A stretch of DNA of 64,000 bases from Burkholderia anthina. Lineage in GTDB: Bacteria; Pseudomonadota; Gammaproteobacteria; Burkholderiales; Burkholderiaceae. Position numbers and translations under genes: made by a program. Of the stretch, positions 42,592 to 51,309 are shown piece by piece; within the stretch, counting starts at the first letter, position 1; each line of letters opens with the position of its first letter. The notes under the pieces are model-generated. The model was not told the origin of the DNA and did no database searches. It saw only the letters and a program-made list of their open reading frames with translations. The stretch spans positions 2,108,001 through 2,172,000 of the forward strand of contig NZ_CM003768.1 in NCBI RefSeq assembly GCF_001547525.1, given 5' to 3'.

Positions 42592-42817
42592 GCGGCTCAC
42601 TCCGGGCGGTTTCGGCGGATTGTAGCGTCGCTGGCCCGCCATGACACCTTGTCGGCACTCTAGCGCGACGACATCCGCTCGGGCGCGTGCCCGCCGGCCA
42701 ACGTGGCCCGAAATGACACCACCATTGGCACCAGCGGCCCTCGCACGCGCTCCGGCACGCGCCTATGCTTGTCACATCGGCATTGCGCCCCCACTCCTTC
42801 CGTACGGATCCCGGTCG

Positions 42818-43927
42818 ATGAGCCACCCTGCACGAACCGCCTTTCGCCACGACGCAGACAAGGTCGCGTACGTCCGCCGCGAAGTCAACGCCGCGAGCGA
42901 CGCGATCCGCGCGCGCTTTCCGCTGCTCGACAACCAGAACCTCGTCGGCGCGACCGTGATGGCCGTGTCGGTCGGCGCGATGCTCGCGATCGCGTGGCTG
43001 TATGCGCGCGGCGCGATCGCGTGGTACGTCGCGCTGCCGCTCGCCGCGTTCGTCACGTCGTTGATCCACGAGCTCGAGCACGACCTGATCCACCTGATGT
43101 ACTTCAAGAAGACACCGTGGGCGTATCACCTGATGATGGCGCTGTGCTGGCTCACGCGGCCGGGCACGATCAACCCGTGGACGCGGCGGCGCATGCACCT
43201 GCATCACCACAAGGTATCGGGCGGCGAATCGGATCTCGAGGAATTCGGCATCACCAACGGCGAGCGCTGGGGCGTGAAGCGCGCGCTGATGATCGCGGAC
43301 GGCATGCTCGCCGTCGTGCTGCGGCCGGCCGCGATGCGTCGCAAGGTGAAGCAGTACGTGGCCGCGCAGCCGGTGGAGGATCCGTCCGAGCGCCTGCAAC
43401 TGCGCGTCGAGCAGCTGTCGTCGTACATGCCGATCGGTCACCTGTACTACACGCTGTGGCACGCGTTCATCGTCTATCACGTCGGCCTGTTCGCACTGCA
43501 TGGGTTCGGCTACGCGGCGACGGTGCCGGCCGTCGTCGAACGCGTGATGAGCGTCGTCGATTTCCTCGCGGTGGTGTGGCTCGGGCCGAACTTCCTGCGC
43601 AGCTTCTGCATCAACTTCGTCAGCTCGAACATGCATTACTTCGGCGACATCGATTCGCGCAACGTGATCCAGCAGACGCAGGTGCTGAACCCGTGGTGGA
43701 TGCTGCCGTTCCAGTTGTTCTGCTTCAATTTCGGCAGCACGCATGCGATCCATCACTTCGTGGTGCGCGACCCGTTCTACATCCGGCAACTGACCGCGCG
43801 CACCGCGCATGCGGCGCTGCGCGAAGTCGGCGTGCGCTTCAACGACGTCGGCACGTTCGCCCGCGCGAATCGCTGGGGCGCCTATCGTCCGTCTCGCGGC
43901 ACGCGCGACGCGCAGGCCGACGCGTAA
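42818..43927 (+). CDS. Fatty acid desaturase, membrane di-iron type
   Basis: A 369-residue integral-membrane desaturase/hydroxylase. The three histidine boxes are clear: HELEHDLIH near residue 85, HLHHHKVSGGESD near 128, and HAIHHF near 310. Hydrophobic spans flank them (about 45-80, 95-115 and 205-260). The ATG at 42818 is chosen because upstream in-frame sequence is basic and low-complexity; the Shine-Dalgarno signal is weak. The acyl substrate and double-bond position are unknown. It is divergent from an AraC regulator, a pairing that suggests lipid-responsive control. Confidence 0.88.
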   Translation: MSHPARTAFRHDADKVAYVRREVNAASDAIRARFPLLDNQNLVGATVMAVSVGAMLAIAWLYARGAIAWYVALPLAAFVTSLIHELEHDLIHLMYFKKTPWAYHLMMALCWLTRPGTINPWTRRRMHLHHHKVSGGESDLEEFGITNGERWGVKRALMIADGMLAVVLRPAAMRRKVKQYVAAQPVEDPSERLQLRVEQLSSYMPIGHLYYTLWHAFIVYHVGLFALHGFGYAATVPAVVERVMSVVDFLAVVWLGPNFLRSFCINFVSSNMHYFGDIDSRNVIQQTQVLNPWWMLPFQLFCFNFGSTHAIHHFVVRDPFYIRQLTARTAHAALREVGVRFNDVGTFARANRWGAYRPSRGTRDAQADA

Positions 43928-43963
43928 CGCGTAACGCGTGCGGCGCGCGGCGTCAGCGCCTCG

Positions 43964-44584
43964 TCAATCGCCGATCGGCGGCATCGCGCCCTGCCCGCGA
44001 ATCCACGACCAGTTCGCGAGCTCGGCCATTTCCTTGTCGCCGCGGCTGTCGCCGTACGCGAACAACTGCTTCGGCGGCCGGTTGCCCCACCATCCGCGCA
44101 ACCGCACGACCTTCTGCGGCCCCCAGCAGTTCTCGCCGTCGAGCCGCCCGGCGAAGACACCGCGCTCGAACGCGAGCCGCGTCGAAAGCACCGCGTCGAA
44201 GCCGGCCGTCTTCGCCCACTTCTCCAGATACAGCGACGGCGACGCGCTGACCAGCACGACTTCGTGCCCGCGCGCGCGATGTTCGCGAATGCGTTCGAGC
44301 ATTTCCGGACGCACGAGGCTCGGCAGATAACTGTCGACGAACGTGCGCGCGTGTGCATCGAGCGCGTCTTCGCGGATCGGCCCGAACGCGAACGACGCGA
44401 ACTTCGCCTTCGCGTCGCCGCGCGACAGCAGCCCGGCCTTCATCGCGAAGATCCACGGCAGCGCGCGCAGCCCGGCCCACGCGAATCGCGGCGTGCCGAC
44501 CGCCTGGCGGACGAAATGGCGGAAGCTGTCGGTGGTCGTGATGGTGCCGTCGAAATCGAAGGCGGCGACGATGCGGTCGGTCAT
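43964..44584 (-). CDS. HAD-superfamily (IB) phosphatase
   Basis: A 206-residue HAD-IB hydrolase, related to phosphoserine phosphatase and CicA-type proteins. Motif I is AAFDFDGTITTTDSF at residues 7-21, motif II VVLVSASPSLYLEKW near 110, and motif III/IV FAYGDSRGDKEM near 175. The substrate is unknown. The gene follows the tellurite-type operon by 120 bp on the same strand and could be its last member, but no direct link is proven. The start at 44584 is the first Met before motif I. Confidence 0.87.
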   Translation of the reverse strand: MTDRIVAAFDFDGTITTTDSFRHFVRQAVGTPRFAWAGLRALPWIFAMKAGLLSRGDAKAKFASFAFGPIREDALDAHARTFVDSYLPSLVRPEMLERIREHRARGHEVVLVSASPSLYLEKWAKTAGFDAVLSTRLAFERGVFAGRLDGENCWGPQKVVRLRGWWGNRPPKQLFAYGDSRGDKEMAELANWSWIRGQGAMPPIGD

Positions 44585-44704
44585 GGGGAATCGGCGGGAA
44601 AGCGGTGAGATGCCGGGAAGATAGCAGAGTCGGGGCCCCCCGCGCGAAACCGTATCGCCCGACACGAGACCACGCGCACCGAAGCGCGCGGTCGCATCGT
44701 TCCC

Positions 44705-45562
44705 TCAGCGCGGCGGCCGCGCGGCCAGCGCCGCCGGCAGCACGACGTTCATCAGGTGATCGGCGCGCGACAGCAGATCGGTCACGCGCTCGTCGAGCCC
44801 GCGCAGTTGCGCCGGCTGCATCCGGATCTGCTGGACGGCCTGCCCGACGATGTTGCGGCGATCGAACAGCGTGCGCTCGACGCCCGCGTCGTCCGGCGCC
44901 CGCACGACGTCCGACACCGCGCTCAGCGCCGCGAGCACGACCACGAGGTTCTCTTCCGCATGGCGAACCTTCGCGGCGAGTTCCTCGGTACGGCGCGGGA
45001 AAAAGCCGAGCGACTGCTTCAGCGCGCCGAGCGCCGCGCGGTAGTCGACATGGCTGGACGCCCCGCCGAACCAGCGTTCGAACATGCCGGCCTTGCGCGT
45101 TGCCTGCGCGAGCATCCCGGCCATCATGTCGGCCGCGCCGAGCTCGTTGAATTCGCGCGTCGTCGCGGCGACCGCTTCGACGAGGTTGCCGGCCGTCTCC
45201 AGCGCGCCGTCGCCGATCGTCGCGACCGTCGCGAGCTTCAGCGGCACCAGTTGCCGGATATGCCGCTCGATGCGCGGTGCGTAGTCGGGATAGAGATTCG
45301 GAAAGCTGGCCTGTGCGGCGCGGAAACAGGCTTCAAGCTGCGGATGGTTCGATTCGCCGAACAACGCGCGGCCGACCGCATCGGCCGGCGCCGTACGCAC
45401 GGCTCGATCGGACGCGGGCGCCGGCCCGAGATCGAGCGCCCGCGGGGCGGGCCGCGCCGGCGCACCGGCCGCCGTCGGTGCGTCGAACGCAAGACGCCCG
45501 GGCGTAGGCTCGGGCGTCGTATCGAACTCGAGCCGCTTCGGCTCGTCGGACGGATTCGTCAT
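44705..45562 (-). CDS. Uncharacterised protein of the tellurite-type operon
   Basis: A 285-residue protein I cannot assign to a family. The first 75 residues are proline/alanine-rich and probably disordered. The rest is predicted mostly helical, with blocks such as ACFRAAQASFPNLYPDYAPR and HAEENLVVVLAALSAVSDVV. There is no signal peptide or membrane span. It lies 51 bp downstream of terD, last or next to last in the operon with telA, a VWA protein and a TerC-like protein, so a cytoplasmic role in the same stress response is likely. Confidence 0.75.
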   Translation of the reverse strand: MTNPSDEPKRLEFDTTPEPTPGRLAFDAPTAAGAPARPAPRALDLGPAPASDRAVRTAPADAVGRALFGESNHPQLEACFRAAQASFPNLYPDYAPRIERHIRQLVPLKLATVATIGDGALETAGNLVEAVAATTREFNELGAADMMAGMLAQATRKAGMFERWFGGASSHVDYRAALGALKQSLGFFPRRTEELAAKVRHAEENLVVVLAALSAVSDVVRAPDDAGVERTLFDRRNIVGQAVQQIRMQPAQLRGLDERVTDLLSRADHLMNVVLPAALAARPPR

Positions 45563-45613
45563 TGCTGCTTCCTGCCCGGCGCGGCGGCGTGCCGCGCGCC
45601 GGGCCGCCGCCAG

Positions 45614-46270
45614 TCAGACCGCGCCACCGTATGCGCGGACGAAATCGCCGAGGCCGCGGTTGTAGCCCGCGCCGACCGCCTTGAACATGAAGTGGCCGTC
45701 GCGACGATAGAAGCTGCCGACCTGCACCGACGTCTCCATCGAGAAGTCTTCCTCGAGCGCATATTTCGCGATCACCGTACCCGACACCTCGTCGGCGATC
45801 TGGATATAGCTGTTGCGGACCTGCCCGAAATTCTGGCGGCGCGCTTCGGCCTGGTCGATCGTTACGACCACGGAGATTTCCTCGACATCGGCCGCGAGCT
45901 TGGTCATGTCGATGAAGATCACTTCGTCGTCGCCGCTGCCGCTGCCCGTGCGGTTGTCGCCGCTATGCACGACGCCCAGGCACTTCGACGAAGGCATCCC
46001 GCGCTTCGGGAAATCGTCGCCTGGCTGGATGAAGGTTTCCTTGCGCTCCATCGTGCGCACTTCGCTGTTGTAGAACACGAAATGCTGATCCGAGATCAGC
46101 TTCGGATTGCTCTGCTCGTCGTACTTGCACAGGAACACCGACACGTCGAGATCGAAATCCGTGCCCGTGTCCGTCGCGTTCGCGTCCCAACCGAGACCGA
46201 TGCGGAATTTCTGCGTGCCGGGCGCTTCCTTCGACAGATTGACGCGACCGCCTTTCGACAAATTGATCAT
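45614..46270 (-). CDS. terD: TerD-family tellurium/stress resistance protein
   Basis: A 218-residue TerD-domain protein, slightly longer than the usual ~190. It begins MINLSKGGRVNLSKEAPGTQ and contains the calcium-binding signature GLGWDANATDTGTDFDLDVS near residues 28-47, followed by GDNRTGSGSGDDEVIFID near 98, as in calcium-binding TerD proteins. Members act in tellurite resistance, phage or colicin tolerance and general membrane stress. The start at 46270 is the conserved MINLSKG. It is the fourth gene of the operon. Confidence 0.92.
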   Translation of the reverse strand: MINLSKGGRVNLSKEAPGTQKFRIGLGWDANATDTGTDFDLDVSVFLCKYDEQSNPKLISDQHFVFYNSEVRTMERKETFIQPGDDFPKRGMPSSKCLGVVHSGDNRTGSGSGDDEVIFIDMTKLAADVEEISVVVTIDQAEARRQNFGQVRNSYIQIADEVSGTVIAKYALEEDFSMETSVQVGSFYRRDGHFMFKAVGAGYNRGLGDFVRAYGGAV

Positions 46271-46367
46271 CTGAACCTCTTCTGCTGGAACCGCCGTTAC
46301 GCCGGCGGCGATGCCGGGCCGCATGGAGCGGCCCCTTCGTTGATGGTTTTCGTGCCGCGCGACGCGC

Positions 46368-47384
46368 TTACTTGCCCGCCACCGCGGCGCGGTCTTCCCT
46401 GCGCTGCACGACGATCGACGACCACACGGCCGCGGCGATCATCGCCGCGCCGATCAGGCCCGTGACGACTTCGGGCACCTCGAACTTCACGCCCAGGAAC
46501 ATGATCGTCGCGAGCGCGCCGATCGCCCAGAACGCGCCGTGCTCGAGAAAGCGGTACTGCGCGAGCGTGCCCTTCTTCAGCAGCACGAGCGTCATCTCCC
46601 GGATGTAGGCCGCGCCGACGCCGAGGCCGAGTGCGATCAGGAAGATGTTGTTCGACAGCGCGAACGCGCCGATCACGCCGTCGAAGCTGAACGACGAATC
46701 GAGCACTTCGAGATACATGAAGCCCGCGACGCCTTCGCGCACCACGCGCGTGCCCGTGTCCTCGCCGCCGACGAGGTCACCCACGCCGTGCGCGATCACG
46801 AAGCCGATTACGCCGAACGCGCCCGCGAGCAGGAAGCTGACCTGCTCGGCCGCCGGCACGTAGAACGACGCGATGATCACGATCGCGAGCGTCAGCGCCA
46901 CTTCCAGCGCGGTGATGCGGCCGAGATGGCGCATCGGGCCTTCGAGCAAGCCGATCCAGTGTTCGTCCTTCTCGGTGTCGAGCATGAACTTGAAGAACAC
47001 CATCAGCAGGAACGCGCCGCCGAACGCCGACACCTCGTGATGCGCGGACGTCAGCACCGCCGCGTACTTGTCCGGCGATTCGATCGCGAGCGTCAGCGCG
47101 TCCCACAGGCCGATGTGGCCGATCACCGCGACGATCAGCAGCGGGAACACGAGCCGCATGCCGAACACCGCGACCGGCAAGCCGAACACCATGAAGCGGT
47201 TGCGCCACTTCTCCGACCAGTTCTTGAGCACCGACGCGTTGACGACCGCGTTGTCGAGCGACAGCGAAATTTCGAGCACGCACAGGACCGCGACGATCAG
47301 CATGTCCTTCACGCCGCCGAGGAGATAGGCCGCGATCAGCGCGAGCGCCGTGAGCGACAACGGGATCTTGAAGTCTTTCAACAT
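46368..47384 (-). CDS. DUF475 (TerC-like) integral membrane protein
   Basis: A 338-residue, multi-span membrane protein of the DUF475 branch of the TerC superfamily. Family residues LEISLSLDNAVVNASVLKNW near 40-60 and EVLDSSFSFDGVIGAFALS near 240 carry the acidic residues typical of TerC-type metal-ion handling. About nine hydrophobic segments are visible. In TerC systems these proteins form membrane hubs with TerD and VWA partners; both are encoded next to it here. Its start lies 43 bp after the VWA gene. Confidence 0.88.
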   Translation of the reverse strand: MLKDFKIPLSLTALALIAAYLLGGVKDMLIVAVLCVLEISLSLDNAVVNASVLKNWSEKWRNRFMVFGLPVAVFGMRLVFPLLIVAVIGHIGLWDALTLAIESPDKYAAVLTSAHHEVSAFGGAFLLMVFFKFMLDTEKDEHWIGLLEGPMRHLGRITALEVALTLAIVIIASFYVPAAEQVSFLLAGAFGVIGFVIAHGVGDLVGGEDTGTRVVREGVAGFMYLEVLDSSFSFDGVIGAFALSNNIFLIALGLGVGAAYIREMTLVLLKKGTLAQYRFLEHGAFWAIGALATIMFLGVKFEVPEVVTGLIGAAMIAAAVWSSIVVQRREDRAAVAGK

Positions 47385-47426
47385 GATGGGGTAATCGAGT
47401 TCAAAAAATGGGTAGGCGGGATACGC

Positions 47427-48167
47427 TTACTTCGCGCGCACCCAGTCGCAGAATTCCTGCGTGATCAGCTGTTCGTAGATCTGTTCGTCGCTCAGGTCGA
47501 GCGATTCGAGATGCAGGAAGCCAACGTTCGGCATTTCGTTCGCGACTTCAGCGAGGAAGTCGAATTCGCTCGGATCGCCGACGCCGACGAGCGACCAGTA
47601 CAGCGGGAAATGCTGCGAGTCGGCCAGCAGCTGGCGCACGCGCTTGCGGTCGTTCTTCGGGTTCTGGCCGTCGGTGACGAACAGCACCCAAGCGGGCAGA
47701 TGGCCGTTAGCGGGCGCCGAAGCGGCCGGTGCGGACGTATCGTCCGCGCCGCCGAACAGCCGACTCAGGAAGCCGCGCTTTTCTTCGCGCTTCGGCTCCG
47801 GCGCGCGGAAGAAGAAGTCGACGATGTCGTTCATCACCGGCGCGTACTGCGTGCCGCCCCACTTGTCGATCCGCGCATTGAGCACATGATCGGAAATGTA
47901 CGAACCGTAGTTCTCCGGCGTCGCGGTCGGCAGGCGGTCGTAGCCTTCGGTGAAGGTCCACGTATCGACTTCGCCGTTGTCGTCGAACTTCAGCGCGATG
48001 CCGAGGATCCGGTCGTGCGTCTCCTGGATCACGCCCGACTGGTACAGCGGCTTCGCGGAGCCCGAGATGTCGAGCGCCGCGCCGACGCGCACGACGGGCG
48101 GCTTCAGGATCTGACGTTTTTCGAGGACGATCGCGACCTTCGCCGCGCGTTTCTCAAGCGTAATCAT
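47427..48167 (-). CDS. VWA-domain protein of the tellurite-type operon (TerF/TerY-like)
   Basis: A 246-residue cytoplasmic protein with a von Willebrand A fold. The metal-ion-dependent adhesion site is seen as ALDISGSAKPLY (D-x-S-x-S) near residue 32, with a Thr in KWGGTQYAPVMND near 105 and Asp in FVTDGQNPKND near 168. A short low-complexity insert (SAPAASAPANG) lies near 147-157. In ter operons such proteins bind TerD-family partners. It starts 28 bp after telA. Confidence 0.87.
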   Translation of the reverse strand: MITLEKRAAKVAIVLEKRQILKPPVVRVGAALDISGSAKPLYQSGVIQETHDRILGIALKFDDNGEVDTWTFTEGYDRLPTATPENYGSYISDHVLNARIDKWGGTQYAPVMNDIVDFFFRAPEPKREEKRGFLSRLFGGADDTSAPAASAPANGHLPAWVLFVTDGQNPKNDRKRVRQLLADSQHFPLYWSLVGVGDPSEFDFLAEVANEMPNVGFLHLESLDLSDEQIYEQLITQEFCDWVRAK

Positions 48168-48194
48168 GCGGTGTTCTCTCAGGTTTCTTGGTTG

Positions 48195-49301
48195 TCAGTT
48201 CTGCTTCGGAGCAAATCGGGTGATCAGGTCCTGTTCGAGCTGGCGCAGGCGCGGCGCGTCCTGCTCGCGCTGGCGGCGGCCGTCGGCGATGATCTGCGTG
48301 ATGTCGTCGAACGCGCCGAACAGCTGCTGCTGCGCGTATTCGAACGTGTCGGTCGAGATCACCGGGCGCTGGCCGAGCTTCGCGACTTCCTGCGCGTTCT
48401 GGCGATTCAGGTCGGCCTGCGCGCGGATCGCCTCGTCGGCCGCGTCGTACGTCGCGTTCGCGAGCGCCGCCGCGCGCTTCGTGCTGAGCTGTTCGAGGTA
48501 GAGCGCAAATGCGTTGGTCCACGCGGGGATCAGCACGGTCTTGATCGTCATGAATTTCGACGTCAGCGTGCGTTTCTGGTCCTGCTCCATCCGGATCTGC
48601 GGCGCGAGCTGCTTCGACATCAGCATCGCGCGGTCGAGATCGTCGAGCTTGCTTTCGAGCGCGTCGACCTTGCGCTTCACGTCGAGCAGGCGCTGCGCGG
48701 CGAATGCGTCGTCCGCCGGCTGCTGGCCGGCCGCCAGATGCGCGCGCAGCGCCGCGAGCGCCGTTTCGCCGTGCGCCTTCGACTGCGCGAGCTCCTGGTG
48801 CAGCGCGTAGTTGTCGTTGTACATCCGCTCGAGCTCGTCGATGCCGGCCTTCTGGCGCTGCGCATGGTTTTCGAGCTCGACGACGAGCGTGTCCATCCGC
48901 TTGCTCACCGATTCATATTGCGACAGCAGCTTCTCCTTGGTCGAGCGGAACAGCCGCGTGACCTGCGTGAGCAGCCCGCCCTTGTCGGCGCCGCGCGGGT
49001 CGAGCCCTTTCGCGGTCGCAATCAGCTCGTTGAGCTTGTCGCCGAACTGGTCGGCGTCCGAGGCCCGGACGCTCGCGAGAATCTGCTGGGAGAAGGCGGC
49101 GATCCGCGTGCCCTGCGTCGCGCCGAGCTGGTCGATCTCGTCGACGGTGATCAGGCGCGCGTGTTCCGTGGGCTGCGCTGCCGGCGCGACGACGTGGGCA
49201 GCGTTGGCGACGGCGGCGAGCACGGCGACGGGTGACGAAGGCGGGGTGGAAGGACGATTGCTGACCGCATCGGATTGCTTGTCGTCGAATAGCGGCTTCA
49301 T
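48195..49301 (-). CDS. telA: Toxic anion resistance protein (TelA family)
   Basis: A 368-residue, mostly helical, soluble protein of the TelA/KlaA family, long associated with tellurite resistance. Blocks include FSQQILASVRASDADQFGDK near residue 70, LFRSTKEKLLSQYESVSKRM near 115, a coiled-coil-rich centre, and MEQDQKRTLTSKFMTIKTVL near 235. It is the first gene of the operon (telA, VWA, DUF475, terD, unknown). The ATG follows AAGGAAACGGGGTAGCCAC. Actual tellurite resistance is not shown by sequence alone. Confidence 0.92.
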   Translation of the reverse strand: MKPLFDDKQSDAVSNRPSTPPSSPVAVLAAVANAAHVVAPAAQPTEHARLITVDEIDQLGATQGTRIAAFSQQILASVRASDADQFGDKLNELIATAKGLDPRGADKGGLLTQVTRLFRSTKEKLLSQYESVSKRMDTLVVELENHAQRQKAGIDELERMYNDNYALHQELAQSKAHGETALAALRAHLAAGQQPADDAFAAQRLLDVKRKVDALESKLDDLDRAMLMSKQLAPQIRMEQDQKRTLTSKFMTIKTVLIPAWTNAFALYLEQLSTKRAAALANATYDAADEAIRAQADLNRQNAQEVAKLGQRPVISTDTFEYAQQQLFGAFDDITQIIADGRRQREQDAPRLRQLEQDLITRFAPKQN

Positions 49302-49403
49302 GTGGCTACCCCGTTTCCTTTTCTGCTTTTTGCTACGTGTTGTCGTGCGCGCGAGGCGCGCTTCCGTGGTTGCCGTCGTGCTCTCTCACGGACGGCAGAC
49401 GGA

Positions 49404-49432
49404 CAATAATGGGCGGCGGTGCGGCTCGTCAA
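49404..49432 (-). promoter_or_regulatory. Predicted sigma-70 promoter of the telA operon
   Basis: On the minus strand, -35 TTGACG (49427-49432) and -10 TTATTG (49404-49409) are 17 bp apart, giving a leader of about 95 bases. The surrounding 350-bp gap (49302-49651) is otherwise AT-richer than average. A short 78-codon reading frame in it on the plus strand has no recognisable features and is not called. Confidence 0.5.
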
Positions 49433-49651
49433 GCCGGGCCAATCTTTCATTTTCCATACCTTTTGTAATATATGCGGCGGAAATTCCGACACTGCCTCCG
49501 GCAACGTCAGGACAAATGCCTTGATGGAGCACGAATCCGGGTTCCTCGGGGCACGTCGGCAAAGAGAAGTGGAAAGTATTTTGAAAGAATTAAGCGCTCG
49601 CCATTCCGCTGATTGTTACAGATCGCTTAACGCGAGCCCTTGCGTCGCGCC

Positions 49652-51040
49652 CTAGTACGAATAGCCTTGCGACGCCGGGCGCGCATCGTGACGGCGGCCC
49701 CACCACGGCAAGTACGCGTTGTTCTCCCCGCGTGCGCGGAACCAGTCCTTGCCGGGATCGATCGGTGTCAGCTTCGACGGCGCAACCACCACCACGGCCG
49801 TCGGACGCTCGGCGTCGGTCGTCCCCGCCACGAGCACGTTTCCGCCGAGATGGTTTGCGCGGCCGATCGCCAACGCCACATCGGTCAGCGCCGCGCCGGC
49901 GCCCATGTCACCGAGCAGTGCCGACGTGTTGAAGGTCGCGTCGCGGAGGTCGCTTTCCGGCACGGTTTGCGCGAGCCCTTGCGAAAGCGACGCGGCCCTT
50001 GCCGACGCGGCAGCGCTGCCCTTGCCCGCATCGTGAATAACGTAGTTCAGCGACGAGACAGCGACGCCCGCATTGCGTGCCGCCGCATCGATCGTCGACT
50101 TCCATGCCTGCCCTCCCCGGCTGCCGCCCTGCTTCGCGTCGAAACCCTCGACGTTGCCTTGCGCTGCCTTGCCGATCCATGCCAGCGGTTCGCGCTCGGT
50201 CTTCAGAGCCGGGCCGGCGAGGAACAGCACCACCATGTTCTCGTTGATCTGTTCGTCCTGCGGAGGAAAGCTTGGCGCGTCCCAGTTCATCACCCACACG
50301 CTTTTGTCGGGATGCGCGGCCAGGTAGTCCAGCGCGGCGTTCAGCGACGCGAAGCCGGCATTGCCGTGGCCCGACGTCACGCGCACGTCGGGCGGCGTAT
50401 CGCTGCTCCACAGATTTTTTGCGGAAGGGTTGCCGATTTCGTACGCATTTACCATTTCGTCGCGCAAGAACGCGCCGGCAGCTTCAGGATCGAGACGGCC
50501 GGCAGGAAGTGCGAGTTCGACACGCACCCCGGCCAGTTCACGCCACTCCCGCTTGTACTTCGAGCCGATGGTGTAAAAATAATCGGGGTTCATCACGTAG
50601 CGCGTCCGAAACAACACAAGAAGTTCGCGAATATATTTCTTGTAGAAACCTACGAACGACTCGCGCCCCCACCGCCCGTCCGCGACGATGGAAACCGCCT
50701 GCAAGGTCGAGTATTTTTTGGGGTTTGTCCGCACCATGTCGTCGTTGGCGTTCGGTTTCACCAACCCGAGCGTCCACAGCAATTGCCACTCGGTCGGATA
50801 GTCACGACGCTGCAGTGGATTGAGCCATTCGAGTCCGACAACTTGAGCAACAAATGGCGCGGCAGATGCACCTTCGACAGATTGCGCCGATGTGGCGCTC
50901 GTCTCGGCCCGCAACGGCGAACCCGACACGAGTGTCGCCACGAGGATCGAGACGCACCCGATGCGTCTGGCAAGCGTGAAACAGTGCATGAATATTCCCG
51001 ATCGAACCGACCAATCCCGAGCGCCGGTCCGATAATTCAT
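49652..51040 (-). CDS. Tla3-type T6SS lipase adaptor paralogue 2 (DUF2875 family)
   Basis: About 462 residues, the last gene of the T6SS effector module. It shares with the paralogue at 51310 the family blocks QVVGLEWLNPLQRRDYPTEW (Tla3 N-terminal domain), NPSAKNLWSSDTPPDV, DEQINENMVVLFLAGPALKT and a C-terminal WFRARG-NNAYLPWWGRRHD. A hydrophobic signal/anchor ends at GSPLRA. The start at 51040 overlaps the PAAR stop by four bases (ATGA). A start at 50989 (445 residues, MHCFTLARRIG) gives a cleaner signal peptide and follows GGGAATATTC, so both are possible. Tla3 loads the lipase Tle3 onto VgrG in Pseudomonas; this copy could be a second adaptor or have become an immunity protein. Confidence 0.82.
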   Translation of the reverse strand: MNYRTGARDWSVRSGIFMHCFTLARRIGCVSILVATLVSGSPLRAETSATSAQSVEGASAAPFVAQVVGLEWLNPLQRRDYPTEWQLLWTLGLVKPNANDDMVRTNPKKYSTLQAVSIVADGRWGRESFVGFYKKYIRELLVLFRTRYVMNPDYFYTIGSKYKREWRELAGVRVELALPAGRLDPEAAGAFLRDEMVNAYEIGNPSAKNLWSSDTPPDVRVTSGHGNAGFASLNAALDYLAAHPDKSVWVMNWDAPSFPPQDEQINENMVVLFLAGPALKTEREPLAWIGKAAQGNVEGFDAKQGGSRGGQAWKSTIDAAARNAGVAVSSLNYVIHDAGKGSAAASARAASLSQGLAQTVPESDLRDATFNTSALLGDMGAGAALTDVALAIGRANHLGGNVLVAGTTDAERPTAVVVVAPSKLTPIDPGKDWFRARGENNAYLPWWGRRHDARPASQGYSY

Positions 51041-51300
51041 TCCCGTCCGGACGACGCCAGACTCGAAATCAGCGTCGCGCCGCAAGATGTCTTGTGACCA
51101 TCGAATGCGGCCGGCTTCCCGTCGACGATGACCTGCGGATCGCCTTCGGCGATAAAGCAGGCCTGATGGCCCGTGATCGGGCAGACACACGTATCACCGA
51201 GCCGCGCGACCGGCCGCCCCATCACTTCGCTGACCGCGCTGCCGGTCACGACCTGACCGCCGTGGCTCGTTGCGTCGCCGACCCGGATGATTCCGCGCAT
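51037..51300 (-). CDS. PAAR-domain T6SS tip protein
   Basis: An 87-residue stand-alone PAAR protein that would cap the VgrG spike. It starts MRGIIRVGDATSHGGQVVTG and contains HGG, GRPVARLGDTCVCP near residue 30, HQACFIAEGDPQVIVDGKP and CGATL near the end, with the His/Cys residues expected to bind one zinc. There is no toxin extension. It lies between the two Tla3-type genes, 9 bp after one and overlapping the next by four bases, so it is translationally tied to the module. Confidence 0.93.
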   Translation of the reverse strand: MRGIIRVGDATSHGGQVVTGSAVSEVMGRPVARLGDTCVCPITGHQACFIAEGDPQVIVDGKPAAFDGHKTSCGATLISSLASSGRE

Positions 51301-51309
51301 GCGTGTTCC

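Noticed and set aside
46539-49235. 898-codon plus-strand frame opposite the tellurite-type operon
   Set aside because: It is antisense to four recognisable genes. Composition is Arg/Glu-rich with no motif.
49419-49655. 78-codon plus-strand frame in the gap before the telA operon
   Set aside because: No ribosome binding site or recognisable features. It covers the telA promoter and reaches the convergent Tla3 gene.
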